DNA from: Massariosphaeria phaeospora
Taxonomy: Eukaryota; Ascomycota; Dothideomycetes; Pleosporales
Length of the DNA stretch: 64,000 nucleotides
Reading direction: 5' to 3'
Assembly (NCBI GenBank): GCA_011032825.1
Contig: JAADJZ010000001.1
Span: 1,302,001 to 1,366,000 of the forward strand
Shown here one piece after another: positions 44,842 to 57,450 of the stretch. The notes under the pieces were generated by a model that searched no databases, was not told the origin of the DNA, and saw only the letters and a program-made list of their open reading frames with translations. Both the position numbers and the translations under genes were made by a program. Each line of letters opens with the position of its first letter. Positions within the stretch are counted from its first letter, which is position 1.

Positions 44842-47800
44842 TTTAAATTCGATTAATTTCTACGCAGTAAAGATCGTGAGATTTTTAAAGAGTACAATAC
44901 TTTCGAAAGTTAAAAGCAACTTCTAAGAAACTCTACGACGCAGCAAAAAAAGTTTTTAAAACTAAATTGCTACGATAGACAGCACCTAGAATAAGTATAT
45001 TTAGATGCTAGTTGTAGAAGCTCGCAGGCTAGAAAGCGAAAGCTAAAGCAGCGAAGCAATTAAAAAAGCTCTACAAAAGCTAATAAACAACAACAGAATT
45101 AATGTAGAAACTTAAGAAATTTGTTTTAATGCGGCGAAAGCTACATATATAAAAATATTCGTTGCAAAACTCGTAATAAAACTACCTAGAAAAGTAACAA
45201 ACAATTAGCTACTAGCAGCGAAGCTAGTTCTCGCAGAACTTTCAAATTCTAAGCAGCTAGTTAATAACAAAAGTGCGAAAGTTTAGGCACTTATTAAAAT
45301 ACTACAAAATTAGGTTCGAATTCTCTAGAAAGAAAAAAAGCTGCGCTAGCAACACCGCTAACTTTTTTTACTATTTTAAAAGCTTCTACGCTAATTACAA
45401 AACGCAACAAAATGCTTAACCTAGCCTAGTTCAACGAAACAAGATTAGACTACGGACAGTTTAAAGTTTAAGTAGAGAACAAAATGCTTAATAACAAAAA
45501 TCTAATTAGAAACTTATGCGGCTATATTTACAACCGCTTAATAGAGCAAGTAGCTACTACTAAACTCGCCTAGTATTAGAAACACTATAACGAAACGGCA
45601 AAGAAGTTCTAGAAGTACTTTAATAAGTACTACTAAAACTACATGCGAGCGCAGAAAGCGCTTAACCAACTTTTCGCTTTTAGGCAGAAGAAAATGTTCT
45701 TTTAAAAGTATAATAAAGAATTCATACGCTTTGCGTACAACGCAAAAATAACAAGCAACGTAGCTACATTAAAGAACTAGTACAAAGCAAAGCTTCGCGC
45801 TAATTTATAAAACAAAATAGTTAGCGTTATTGTTTTTCTAGCATAGCAACTTTAGGACCTAATAAAACGAGTTACTTAAATTAAAAAGAACCTAAACCGC
45901 GCGAAAGCAAACAACTAGTAGCGAATAGTACCAAATTAATTAATAAGCAATACAAAGGCTATAGACTAAGAGCTAGCAACTAAAGCTGCTACCTAGGCAG
46001 TCCGCGCGGCTACTAACAACAAGAAAAAAAAGCGAGCCAAATAAGTAAACAACGTAGAAATAACGAAACAACAAGAAAATTACTTTTACTTTTAATGTAG
46101 TTTAGCAACTTACATGTTTAATAAATGTAAGCTTGCAGCTTTAAAGAAGCTCGCTATAACTTAAAAAGCAACTTCTAAACTAGTTAAGACGATAGCAAAA
46201 GTTGAGAAAGTTTTCGAGTTAAAACTTAGAAAACTAGACACTTCTAACTAAAAACGCAGTTAAAAGTAGTAGAAAAAGAACACAGTTTCTTTATTAAATA
46301 AGTTTCTAAAGTTCTGCTAGCGCTAGCTAAACGAGAAACTACTTACAGTACACGCAATTATTAATTAATCTATTTTCGCTTTAGCAATGCTTAACTCTAG
46401 GTGCACTACCTATAGTTTTGTTAGCAAAAAGTTTTGTAAAAAAAACTGTTTTCTGCGTATTCTAATAAAAGAAAAGCCTGTAGTAGGCATTAGCGAACAA
46501 GTTGTTAAAGTTACGAAAGCTATTTAATTTACATTAAACTTAAACGGGCACGAACAAACAGTTTAAGCGTACGTTATAACTAAAATAACGAATACGATAT
46601 TATTCTAAAGCGCTTATAAATAACGGAAGCTAGGTAACGCTAGCTCTAGCAAAAAATCGATTTTCATTATTCAACCGAAACACGCGTGCGAAGCTAGAAA
46701 GAAAAAAGCCTAAACAGAAGCTCTAGCAAGTGTTCGCAACCGCGTTCAAAATAATAATGCAGTAGTTTAAGAAAAAAACTTTAGCGTTAAAATCTTCGCT
46801 GCGTTTATAGTAGACATTTAGAAAGCTTTTTAGACTAAGTAGTAGTTCAACCTACGCTTAACGCTGCTTAACTAAATAAAAATTAGTATACAGCGTTTAT
46901 GCAGTTTGAAGCTAACAAATTATTTCTTTACCAAAGCCTAATAGACTACGGCATTAAACTAATTAAAAAGAACAAAAGAAGTAGAGGTTTTATAGAGACT
47001 TTGTATAATATGTTTAAAAACAAACTATTAGTCTTGCAGAAGCAGCTTACTGCGCATTTAAATTGCGAGTTTATTAAAGTAAGTTGCTTTTAGGCTAAGC
47101 GCTAGTGTTGTTTGCGAAGAAACTTAGTAGAAAGCTACGCTTTTGCGTAGACTATCGGAGCGCTTAATGCTATTACGAAAAAAACTAATACTCGCTGCCT
47201 TTATTACGAAACTCTAAATTAAATTAGCTAAGGCTAAATAGTTTACTAAGCTAACGTTATTTAGGCCTTTACAAAGTTTAGATTGCTAAAGAAACAAGTA
47301 GAAAATAGCTTTCCGTACAAGATTTAGATTGTACGAATAAATAGTTTGCCTATTCGCCTTGCTAACGCTTTGAGTACGTTTTAGCAGTTTATTAACTACA
47401 CTTTGCGTAATTACATTAACGTTAACGCTTTTGCATACTTAGATAATGTACTTATCTACTTTAAAAGTTCTTAAAAAGACTACCGGCAACGTGTTAAAAG
47501 TTGTTAACAAGTTAAAAAAAGCAAGGTTACAACTTAATATTAAGAAATGCAAGTTTAAAGTAACTAAAACTAAATACTTTAGTTTTATTATCAAGGTAGG
47601 CAAGGAAATTAGCATGGATCTAAAAAAAGTCCGCGCGATTTTTGAATAAAAGGCTTTAGCCTTAGTTAAAGAAGTGCAAGCTTCGTTAGTTTTGCAAACT
47701 TTTACTAGCAGTTTATTGCGCTTTTTTTGCAATCGTTTTTTACTAACAAGTTAAAAGAAAAAGCGTTGAATTTCGTTGAAAGCCTAAACAACAAGAAGCG

Positions 47801-50189
47801 TTTGACACGCTTAAAAAAAAGTTCATATCTAGGCCGTTATTAGCCTATTTTAACCTGATTTAGGAAACCGCTATTAAAGCGAACGCCTTGGGATAGCTAC
47901 CGAAAAAGCGCTTTTTTAAAAAGCAAAAACAACTTGTAGCAGCAGTAGCTTACTACTTTGCCAAAATGTTACTTGCAAAGTTCCAACTACACTATTCACA
48001 ACAAAAAATTATTAGCAGTAATTAAATGCATTACTAAATAAAAAGCGAAGCTTAAAGTAGTGCCAAAGATTACGGTTTACACTAATTACAAAAACCTTTT
48101 GTACTTTACTACAGCAAAGTTACTAACGAAGCAACATGTTCGCTAGGCAAATATTTTTTTTAAATACAACCTAGAGTTTGTGTACTGCTTAGGGCGGCTA
48201 ATAAAAAAGCAAACGCTTTCTTACGAAAAAGCAAGATCTTTTTTAAAACCAAAACGATGTTCGGCTAAAAAGCTGTAAATTCTAACTTTTAAACCGACTA
48301 GTGTGTTAAACGAGAATGACATTACAAAAAAAACTTTAGGCGTAATCCGCGCGTTTCTGCTCTATGGCACTTTAATACCAACGCTAAATGTACTCGCTAG
48401 TAAGCTTGATGCTTTCTATAGAGCAAATGTAGCAGAAGCTTTAAAGTAGAATGTTTTTCTTTAATTAAAAGTGCAAGCTTCGAAGAGCAGAATGCTGCAG
48501 GTTTAAACAGAATGCTGTTAGACAGAAAAAAATGCTAGCACGAAAACAATTCTAAGATAATGCAAAAAAGCTGTTTTTAGATAAACTTTAGAATAGAAGA
48601 GTCTAAAAAGACGATTTGTACTAGAAAGCCTTAGAGGCCGTAAAAGAAAGCTAAACTAAAGAAAGTACCCGTAGGAAGTTTCTTTTAAGCTTTTAATTAA
48701 AAGCGTCTTTAGCAGATTGCGCTGTTAAAAACGACGCGCTTCTTTATCGAAGAAAGAAATAGGTGCTGAAAACGTATTAACTGCGCACTAGATTAATTTT
48801 AGAGCTTACGACTCGCTTATCGCAAGGCACTCTAGCAAAGAGAATACCTACAATATTTCAAAAAAATTTCTTCTAGCTAGGAATAAGCTTAGACATTTGA
48901 TAGTACATTGCCAACTGCGATGCATGTAGACGAGCAAAACTATAGCAGAAAATAAAAAGTAGTTTTCTTCGCTCGCTTCTCGTTTTGGACAGGATCTAGA
49001 AAGAACTTTTTATAGACTTTATTACTAACCTGCCGGAAAGCGAAAGTGCACGAATCTACTAGTTATTACAGACTAATTGAGCAAGAATATAATCTTAATC
49101 TCTATAGCAAAAATTAACGCAGCAACTGTAGCAAAGGTATTTATCGAGAGAGTAGTAGCTTACTACTAGCTCTTTAACGCTATCGTTTTCGACCGAGAAG
49201 CACAATTTGTAAGTGAATTCTAAAAAACGCTTTGCAGAGAGCTTGGGATTGTAAAGCAGCTATCTACAGCTTTTCACTCGGAAACCAACAAAGCTACAGA
49301 AAAAGCAAATTTAACAATTGAAACTGTTTTAAGGCTGTTTGTAAATTAGGACTAGAAGAACTAAGCGCGGCTATGCTCTATTGTACAAATCGCAATCCAA
49401 AGGCAAGAAGCAGTGTTAACAAAAGTAAGCTCTTTCTTTCTCTAGCATGGTTACGAGATGGACTTAATTTAGCTCCAAGCAGAGGAGAGAGCGGATACGC
49501 TCTACTAGGCAACTCTAGACTCTTAGCGAAGCGCAGCGGAAATAGCTAAAAAGATAAAAAAAGTTATTAACTTCGCGCAAGCTGCTATGGCGGAGGCCTA
49601 ACAAGAGCAAGAAAAATAAGCAAATCAACATAGAAAAGAAGCGCTGCTGCTTCGAGTAGAAGATAAAGTGTAGTTGCAATACAAAAAACACATCTCTAAT
49701 AAGCGCCTAAGCAAGAAACTAGACTAGAAAAATAGCAAATATACAGTTTTACAAGTTAAGTTTTTAAGCAACGTAGTTTTAAACACACTTTCTAAGATAA
49801 ATCTAACATTTTCAATAAATAGGCTTAGACTTGCGGCAGACAATTCTTTGGAAGGCTAGACAGTGTCTAATTAGCGCCTAGAAAGCGTTACCGTAGAAAG
49901 CGAGCAAGAATAGCTAGTCGAGCGCATTACGAGCGAGCGCTAGAAGAAAGTTAGAAAAAGCCGAAAGCTAGAATATTAGGTTAAATAAACTAGCTATAAC
50001 TAGCCTACATAGGAACTAGCGCTAGAACTCGAAAACACAAAAGCTTTATCTACCTAGCAAGAATTTTCGGCAGCCTACTAGAACGCCGATGGAAAATTGC
50101 TAAAAAACTTTCAAAACGGCACGCCTTTAGAAAGGACGCTAGGACGCTAACGAAGTAAGTAAATTGCTACAGATTAGAGAGAGAGCTTA
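44842..50189 (+). mobile_element. Gypsy (Ty3-type) retrotransposon, internal region, RIP-degraded
   Basis: Order by translated fragments: gag-like at about 45410-45950 (ENKMLNNKNLIRNLCGYIYN, AKKF.KYFNKYY), a degenerate zinc-knuckle region near 46085-46140, protease-like at about 46390-46620 (MLNSRCTTYSFVSKKF) and reverse transcriptase at about 46900-47645 (ARLQLNIKKCKFKVTKTKYF). RNase H-like sequence lies at about 47800-48200. Integrase is at about 48880-49360, with ELFIDFITNLPES and STAFHSETNKATEKANLTIE. A chromodomain-like end is at about 49640-49920. RT-RH-INT order is that of Ty3/Gypsy. Nearly every run is cut by TAG/TAA where CAG/CAA would fit. Confidence 0.8.
50171..50185 (+). promoter_or_regulatory. 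Polypurine tract of + strand Gypsy element
   Basis: AGATTAGAGAGAGAG, mostly purine, a few bases before the 3' LTR start at 50190; position fits plus-strand priming. Confidence 0.6.
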
Positions 50190-50563
50190 TGTAATAGGCT
50201 AAAAGCTCTATAAATTGCCTTAGTCGTAAGACTTTAGTAGCTATTAACGCTGTACGTAACAGCTTCGACGATACCTAAAAAAGCCTCGCTAGCCTATAGA
50301 TTGCCTCGGTCGTAGGACTTTAGTAGCTATTGACGCTGTACGTAACAGCTTCGACGATACCTAAAAAAGCTTCGCTAGTTTCCGGTTAACGAAGGCCTTG
50401 CGGTATTGGGTTTTTACATAGCCTTCGAGAGCGCTCTGCAGGTGCTCTGAAAGCTAACTAACTATAAAGTATATAGAGCTCTTTTGTCCGCGCTGTAGAT
50501 AGACTCTATCGAATTCATTACATTTTTTATCTAGAACTTGCTTTTCTAGGCGATCTCCTTTCA
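50190..50563 (+). repeat. 3' LTR of + strand Gypsy element (374 bp) with 86-bp tandem duplication
   Basis: Matches the 5' LTR end to end (TGTAATA to CTTTCA). A segment around GACTTTAGTAGCTATT is repeated with period 86 (copies at 50230 and 50316), which exactly explains the 86-bp length excess. Confidence 0.85.
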
Positions 50564-50690
50564 AGCTGTATCTAACGTTCTTTAGAAAGTTCTATCTAGT
50601 ATTGTTGTTAAAGCATTACGTAGAAAGTAGAGTTTAGTAAAAGCTTAGCAAAAGTAATGCACGAACTCGTAAAGTACGTTACAAGCTTTT
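50564..50690 (+). repeat. Direct repeat, right copy
   Basis: Begins at the LTR end with AGCTGTATCTAACG; counterpart of 38681-38827 and less degraded than it. Confidence 0.75.
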
Positions 50691-50709
50691 AAAAACGTAC
50701 TCAACTTAA

Positions 50710-51838
50710 TTTTATCTAGCTAGGCAATTGAAAGTAGGTAATAATTATTTAAAGCATTTGCGCTGCAAGATACGCAATTTTGCTATTTATTATCTACAAA
50801 AAGCGCGTTTACATTTTAGCATAGTACGAGAAAAACTTTATACCTAGCAATTAAAAGCTTTTAGTTTCTAAAAACAGCTAGACAAACAACAATTTTAGTT
50901 TTAAATAGTTAAAGCATTTTAACGCGCATACAAAAGCGCGTTAAGTAGAAAAGTATTAGCTACTTATTTTAAATAGCTATAAGAGCTACTAATTTTAGAA
51001 TTTTAAAAACTATTGCTTTAAGTACAAGATTTTTACGCTTTGCATGCTAGCTTATTTATTTTATATTCTTTAGCTGCTAGATGTAGTTTGCTTTTTGCTG
51101 CTAAAGCTAAAGTACTTTTAACGCGTTTAAGACTTAGCGCGCTAGCGCGTTTTCTATATTAATAAAAAAAGCTTTCTACTACCTTTTAGAAACGCGTTTT
51201 TTAAAGTATTTACAACAAAAAACTGCAAGAAAGCTTTTAAAGCTTTAAAACTAGTTTCTATTAACGCGTAAGTAGTTTTTAATTGTTTTAAAGTATAGCT
51301 ATGTACTTTGCTACTAACTTTTGCACTAAAAACGCCGTAGCAGTTAATAACTCTAAGCAATACGCTTGAATTTGAATCGCAATTAAAGCTTATTACTACT
51401 AAACTTAGTTTCTCTCTATTATTTCTAAAGAATAAAGTTAATTAGCTTGTTAAAGAGTTTTACTAGATAGTCTATTAGATTAAGCTAATGCGCAATTGAA
51501 TCTCTAGCTTTAAAAAAAACTATTAAAGAAGCAAACAAAAACAAAAGTAGATTTAAACAAGTAGCACAATAGAGTATAGTAATAGATTAGTGCAAGTAGC
51601 TGCTAAAGCGTTTACAGCACTTTAGCTATTAAAAAAAGCGCGTAGTAAAAAGTATTAAAAAAGAGCATAACTAGCTCTACGGCGCTGTAAAAACTATAGT
51701 AATACAAAACACAATGCCTAAACCTGCTAAAAAAATACAAAAAAAGCTTTTAAATTTAAAGCTAGCACGACGTACGCAGGTTTCTTGTTTAATAGCAATT
51801 AATTTAATGTTCTTTAAAATAAGTTGGTTGTGCTAAGA
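50710..51838 (-). repeat. Inverted repeat, right arm
   Basis: Reverse-complement match to 38970-40110; see that entry for shared blocks. Ends about 120 bp before normal base composition resumes. Confidence 0.8.
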
Positions 51839-52218
51839 TATTTTGTTAGGTTTAACTACTAGTTTGTTGAGTTCGCTAGTACTTTACGTTATTAATTTTC
51901 TATTACTTATAAAAGCTACTTAAACAGCCTATTCTTATTCTTGCTAATCTTCGAAATAGTGGCTAGTAGCCACGTGATACCGAGTCCTCCAGGGCTGTGC
52001 CGCGCCACACCACCATGGGTAACTCGAGATCTTGATTTCCCCGGTACGCCTGCCTGATCACTCCATCACCTTCCCTGCCTCATGTATTTATAAATCCTAC
52101 AACTCGCCTTTTGGTGAAATTCTTGCCTGCGTACGTAGCAACAGGCTCGCGACACACCCACCCCAGCCGCCTCTCCGCTTCATTCCCGCTTCAGCGTCTC
52201 GACTCACGCGACGGCACC

Positions 52219-52716
52219 ATGTTCTGCCTGCGGAGCTGGATACCGATTCTCTTCTTCCTGTGAGTTCAGAGAAAGCGACCTGTATAATCCAGTACTAATC
52301 TAAACAGACTAAGGACAAGCGCATCCCCGGTTTACCTCATCCTCTTCATCTCCGCAACCTACTTCCTCAACCGGCCATGTGTATATTGCTCGCTCCTCCT
52401 CTTCATACTGGTTGTGGCGCTCTTCGACTTCCAGACGCCCTGGTTTGAACCCCCGCTTGCCTCCGATACGACCGAGTTCGCGCTCAACGGAACCACGCCC
52501 TTCCGAGACACCATGTTCGAGACTGCTGGGATCTTCGTGCAAGCCGCGAACAGCACGGCCCAAGCATTGATCAAGAGTGCTATTGACGGACTGCGCGAGA
52601 AGACTACTGGTGTGTCGCAAGCAATTGACGGGGCCAGCAACGACTGGGTCAAAGGCCTGTTGTTGGGCAAGAAAGAGTGGCGCATCAATTGCCTAGATGT
52701 TCTAGTGCGATTATAA
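52219..52716 (+). CDS. Small membrane protein, unrecognised
   Basis: Exons 52219..52259 and 52308..52716; 149 aa. The intron (GTGAGT donor, CTAATC branch region, AACAG acceptor) joins ILFFLLRTSASPVYL in phase. Two or three hydrophobic segments lie at the N-terminus: WIPILFFL, VYLILFISATYFL and YCSLLLFILVVALF. A roughly 85-residue polar tail follows, ending KKEWRINCLDVLVRL. I recognise no domain. The GC-rich codon use is like the flanking euchromatin, and the gene starts only 260 bp from the AT-rich block. The consistent exon junction and the hydrophobic profile support a real gene. Confidence 0.55.
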
Positions 52717-53625
52717 GTCGGCTGAGGAGGCGTTCTACGAGTAAATATCGAATAATAACATACATACACTATATTCTGTGGTGTGCGGAGAGCGGCGTTG
52801 GGACCGGAGTCATAGGATATGGGATAGGACACTCAACTACATTACGACCGCATGGATCTGGAGCATGTCAATGGCGTTGATGTGGAAATTCCGCTTTGCG
52901 AGCGTATTTTCTCTACTAATGGGTTTCTTCGATACCAGAGCTCTTCGGTCCTTCACGTAAGGAGTGGACTGGGGGTAAATTGCGATCAGTGTACATGAAA
53001 TTTAACGATTGCTCTTTGGATGTTTAGAAGCTGCTTTCATATAACAGCTTGCGCAGAATCGTTAGTCACGAGCAGAATATGATTCCTCTACTGGCTGTCG
53101 TTGTCTACGCCAGTTCACAGGCAGCGATTCTCGTCCAGCAGTACATTGGGCCTTTCCATCTTCTTCGATCAGTATTAGCGAAATAGGCAAAATTACGCTT
53201 TTCAAGCGCCTCATATCGCATGGCTTACACCTGTTATTGCATATTGTGCTCAATCTACTTTGGCTGCTCAGCTACAAGGTAAGGCGGGGGAGTGGGGCAA
53301 CGCCGAAGTCACGTCACCCGCACCTCTTACCACGCAGTTGGGTCTCACTCCGCAAAGTACTCCGTCCTCCCTCTCCGAAGCTGGCCACCCTTTCCTTTCC
53401 CCGAGACGCGGCTTTCGGCAACTCTGGACCAAGCTTCTCGCCAGACCATTGTCCTCCTGCTACCTGTCGACATCGAGCTTTGCAAACAAACAAAGCTACT
53501 CCGTACGACCAAGATAGCTCCTCGCACGCGCTCCTTCCATCCTGCAGCCTGTCCGCGCCACATCCTCAGCCTTTGGAACTCGTCCCAGATTCTGTTCCTC
53601 GGAGGCGGGCAGTACGTTCGTAGCC
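52717..53625. other. Intergenic, nothing recognised
   Basis: Open frames at 53237-53642 overlap in all three + frames and have no coding character; they lie in the 5' flank of the aminopeptidase gene. Confidence 0.4.
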
Positions 53626-56600
53626 ATGGCTTCAGACCGTGATATTCTCCCTAGCTGGTCAGTCAATGCCCCTCTATGCACCAGCGCCGTAGACTAGATT
53701 CATGATTCGCTTGACAATTTTGGTGGCAGTACTGGGCCTCAGATTTCTTCCTGAAGACCGTGAGCTAACCTCCGCGCATAGGGCTAAGCCCTCGCACTAC
53801 ACTGTGTCCCTCTACGACATCGAGTTCGGCGGAAAGTTCAGCTATCAGGGAACAGTTACCATCAAGATCGACATCAAGAATGCGGAAGAGTTTGACAACC
53901 TTGTTCTCAATTCTTATCAGATCAAAGTCCACAGCGCCCAGCTGCAGACTGGAGATGCTACACGGAAAGCGAAGGACTTCGCATACGATGAGAAGCGTCA
54001 GCGCGTTACTGTACATCTGGGCGAGAAAATCAAATACACTGGAGAGGCGACGCTGAAAATCAATTTCGAGGGTACCATCAACAACGTAGGTTTACGACAA
54101 TCGTGGGTAAGGACAGATGCTGAATTAATGCACAGATCATGGCCGGTTTCTATCGTTCCAAGTACAAGCCCAAGGAGGGATATGTGGCGCCGTCTGTTCC
54201 AAAGGACGATGAGTTTCATTATATGTACTCAACCCAATTCGAGTCTTGCGATGCCCGCCGAGCCATCCCCTGTTTTGACGAGCCGAATCTCAAAAGTTCA
54301 TTCGATGTTGAGCTGGAGATTCCACAGGACCAAACCGCGCTCAGCAATATGCCGGTAAAAGAGCTGAAGGGGAGTAAGAGAGAAGGCTTCCATACAGTTG
54401 TCTTTGAACGTACTCCGGTCATGTCCACTTACCTACTGGCTTGGGCCATTGGCGACTTCGAATACGTGGAGGCTTTGACGAAGCGCAAATACAATGGCAA
54501 GAGTATACCTGTAAGGGTCTACACCACCCGTGGACTCAAGGAGCAAGGACGCTTTGCGCTGGAGAACTGCCATCAAGTCGTTGACTATTTCTCAGAGGTT
54601 AGTATGATGCTCCAAATGAATACACTAGTGGGGCTAATCTTATCCAATAGGTTTTCCAATTCGACTATCCTCTACCTAAGGTCGATCTGTTGGCTGTTCA
54701 TGAATTTGTGAGTAACGCCTAGCTTTCCATCATACGCACTAAGAAACTGCGCTGATTTTTTTGCCAATTATACGTATAATCTTTCTCAATACTGAATATA
54801 TCATAGCTAACCATTGAACTCTAGTCACACGGTGCTATGGAGAATTGGGGCTTGATCACCTATCGGTGTGTTGATTCTCTGACATCCTTCTAAGACAGTA
54901 GCTAACACTAAGCAGAACCACCGCGGTACTCTTCGACGAGAAGACCTCAGCAGACAGCTATCGAAACAGAGTCGCCTATGTTGTGGCACATGAACTTGCT
55001 CACCAATGGTTCGGTAACCTTGTCACGATGGACTGGTGGAGTGAGCTGTGGCTAAACGAGGGATTTGCAACTTGGGTCGGATGGTTCGCTATCGATCACC
55101 TATATCCAGGTATGTCGTCTCCTGGCCACACCGATAGAGATAACACTAACATAGTTGCAGAATGGAATGTGTGGGGACAGTTTGTTGTACGTTCAAGAGC
55201 TAGAGGTATATGTCCTCCCTCAAATACTGACGACTGACTACTAATCTAGACCGACTCTGTCCAATCAGCCTTCACAGCCGACGCCCTTCGCTTCTCTCAT
55301 CCAATCGAGGTGCCCGTCTATGATGGGCTTGAAGTTGATCAGATCTTTGATCATATCAGCTATATGAAGGGAAGTTCGGTCATCCGCATGCTGAGTTCTC
55401 ATCTGGGAGAGAAAGTGTTCCTGCAAGGTGTCGCGGATTATCTCAAGGCCCACCAGTACTCTAATGCGACCACCAACGATCTGTGGTCAGCGCTGAGCAA
55501 GGCCTCTGGTCAGGACGTTAATAGCTTCATGGACCTCTGGATCCGCAAGATCGGCTTCCCGGTCGTTACCGTAGCGGAAGAGCCTGGACAGATCAGTCTT
55601 CGTCAACAGCGTTTCCTCCTTTCCGGTGATGCCAAACCCGAAGAGGACCAGACCGTTTGGTGGGTTCCGCTGGGACTGCATACCGGATCTTCCGCTTCCA
55701 CTGCATCACTGCATAAGACTAATGCTCTGACTCAAAAGGAAGACACCATTCGCGATGTCGACGATTCATTCTATCAGATCAATAAGAATCTTACCGGATT
55801 CTACAGAACCAACTACCCACCTGAGCGACTAAGGAAGCTAGGAGAAGCTCGACACCATCTGTCAGTTCAGGACAAGATCGGCCTTGTCGGCGATGCATAC
55901 GCGAATGCCGTTGCCGGGTACGGTGCCACACCTGGTTTACTCGCTCTTGTAGAGCGTTTCCAAGACGAGTCGGATTACCTGTGAGTGTTCCGTATGACCT
56001 GTGCGCGCAATACTAATAGCCTTAGTGTTTGGTCGCAAGTTCTCACGAACATAGGGAACGCGAGAAGTATCTTCTCCAGTATCGAGGATATCAGCGTGGG
56101 CTTGAAGAAGTACAGCCTGAAGCTAGTTACCCCCGCGGCTGAGAAGGTCGGTTGGGAGTTCAACAAAAGTGAAGGCTTCTTGATCGGCCAACTCCGCTCC
56201 GCCCTCATACTGTCTGCTGGCCTCAGTGGGCACAATGGAACTGTGGAAGAAGCATTACGCCGCTTCGATCTCTACATATCCGGAGAAGATAAATCTGCCA
56301 TCAACCCGTCTCTCCGCCGTGCGGTGTTTTCCATCGCTGTCAAGGAACGCGGCGAGTCTGCCTTCAAGGCTATTCAAAACGAATACCTGAACACGACAAC
56401 CATCGACGGCAAAGAGATCTGCCTCCAGTCTCTTGGCCGCGTTCAGACACCCGAGCTTGCCCAGGAGTTCCTCTCCTTCATCTTCTCCGACAAAGTAGCC
56501 ATGCAAGACAAGCACTCCGGCACCTTCTCCCTTGCCAACAACTCCACGGTGCGCCCCGAAGTCTGGAAGTTCATCCGCGACAACTGGGACTCCAAGATCC

Positions 56601-56839
56601 ATCCCACGCTTTCGGGCAACCTGGTCGTGCTGGAGCGCTTCCTGCGCTTCGGGCTGAACAAGTTTGCTGACGTTGCGGTCGCGGATGATATTGCGGCGTT
56701 CTTCAAGGACAAGGATAACCGCGGGTATAATAAGGGGCTGGATGTTATTGATGATACGATAAAGAGTCACGCGAAATACAGGAGTAGGGATGAGGCGGTT
56801 GTGAGAGAGTGGCTCAAGGCGAATGAGTATATACAGTGA
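53626..56839 (+). CDS. APE2: M1-family zinc aminopeptidase (Ape2/Aap1-like)
   Basis: Nine exons: 53626..53657, 53782..54085, 54136..54597, 54651..54707, 54825..54865, 54916..55109, 55161..55186, 55250..55980, 56026..56839; 886 aa, normal for the family. It trims N-terminal residues from peptides. The substrate-binding motif GAMEN is at residues 288-292 ([13 protein letters not shown]). The zinc site is [10 protein letters not shown] at 324 with the third ligand in [10 protein letters not shown]. The N-terminal beta domain starts [22 protein letters not shown], and the C-terminal helical domain ends WLKANEYIQ. All introns are GT-AG and in phase. Exon 1 ([11 protein letters not shown]) is the least certain; a TAAC branch point supports its acceptor at 53781. 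Without an added presequence this form should be cytosolic. Confidence 0.92.
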
Positions 56840-57450
56840 CTGGGGGCTAGATTATGAGTGGGAAGGTAGCGCAATTATAGGTGCCTCTACCCCCCCCCCC
56901 CCCCCCCCCCCCCTGGCAGAATTTTTTGCCGATAAAGAAGACTGTAGACGATCCTCTTGACAGACTAGAGGTACTCAGTAACAAATAGATATGTATACCT
57001 CTATCTATAAAAGGCCCTATCGTATCTAGTATACTAGATGTTGTTCATGTAGGCTTTGTAGAAGGAAGAGGGTAGGCTAATAGTACCTAGATGCGCATTG
57101 CAAACGAAGTATGTCATTGGCGTGACTGCTCCTTGGAGCGGCGACTTCACCAGACTCCACGGCTTGGCTTGTTGTTGTTTTGGGCCTCCAGAACATGGCG
57201 ATCGAAACGCGCAGAGCTCTTGCAGCGCCGCCTTGGGGGTAGTGCGCTCAAGTGCCTCTTTGCCCCTCTAGACAGCCTGCCTGACTTGACATGTGCTTTC
57301 CAAAGAACCCCAGGCATAGCAGAGACGAACGGGCGGACAGACAGAGCAAAGCAAAGCAAAGCATCAACAGTCGTAGTCAGAACTTGGGTATCTTATTCTC
57401 ATTCTTGGTCTCGTATCCCCCCTCTCCCCTCTCCATACCCGTCCTCCATA
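56840..57450. other. Intergenic with a poly-C tract and a dispersed repeat relic
   Basis: Contains 24 consecutive C at 56890-56913 and a segment (57011-57044) similar to 22104-22137. No gene seen. Confidence 0.5.

Larger units (their letters stand above)
37386..51960. repeat. AT-rich, RIP-like degraded transposon block
   Basis: Base composition changes abruptly at both ends. The block is dominated by TA-containing words (TTAG, CTAA, GCTA), with few CpA/TpG dinucleotides, as expected after CpA-to-TpA conversion on both strands. It contains no intact gene. Resolved parts (two Gypsy elements, LTRs, inverted and direct repeats) are listed separately. The stretch 37386-38680 and parts of 40110-40660 hold nothing I could place. 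Confidence 0.85.

Noticed and set aside
37386..51960. AT-rich block as mitochondrial DNA or a centromere
   Set aside because: Translated Gypsy reverse transcriptase, integrase and LTRs explain most of it, with RIP-type stops; a centromere cannot be excluded, but nothing specific supports it.
53237..53642. Three overlapping + strand frames before the aminopeptidase gene
   Set aside because: Overlap in all frames shows lack of stops by chance; no motif, and the true first exon begins at 53626.
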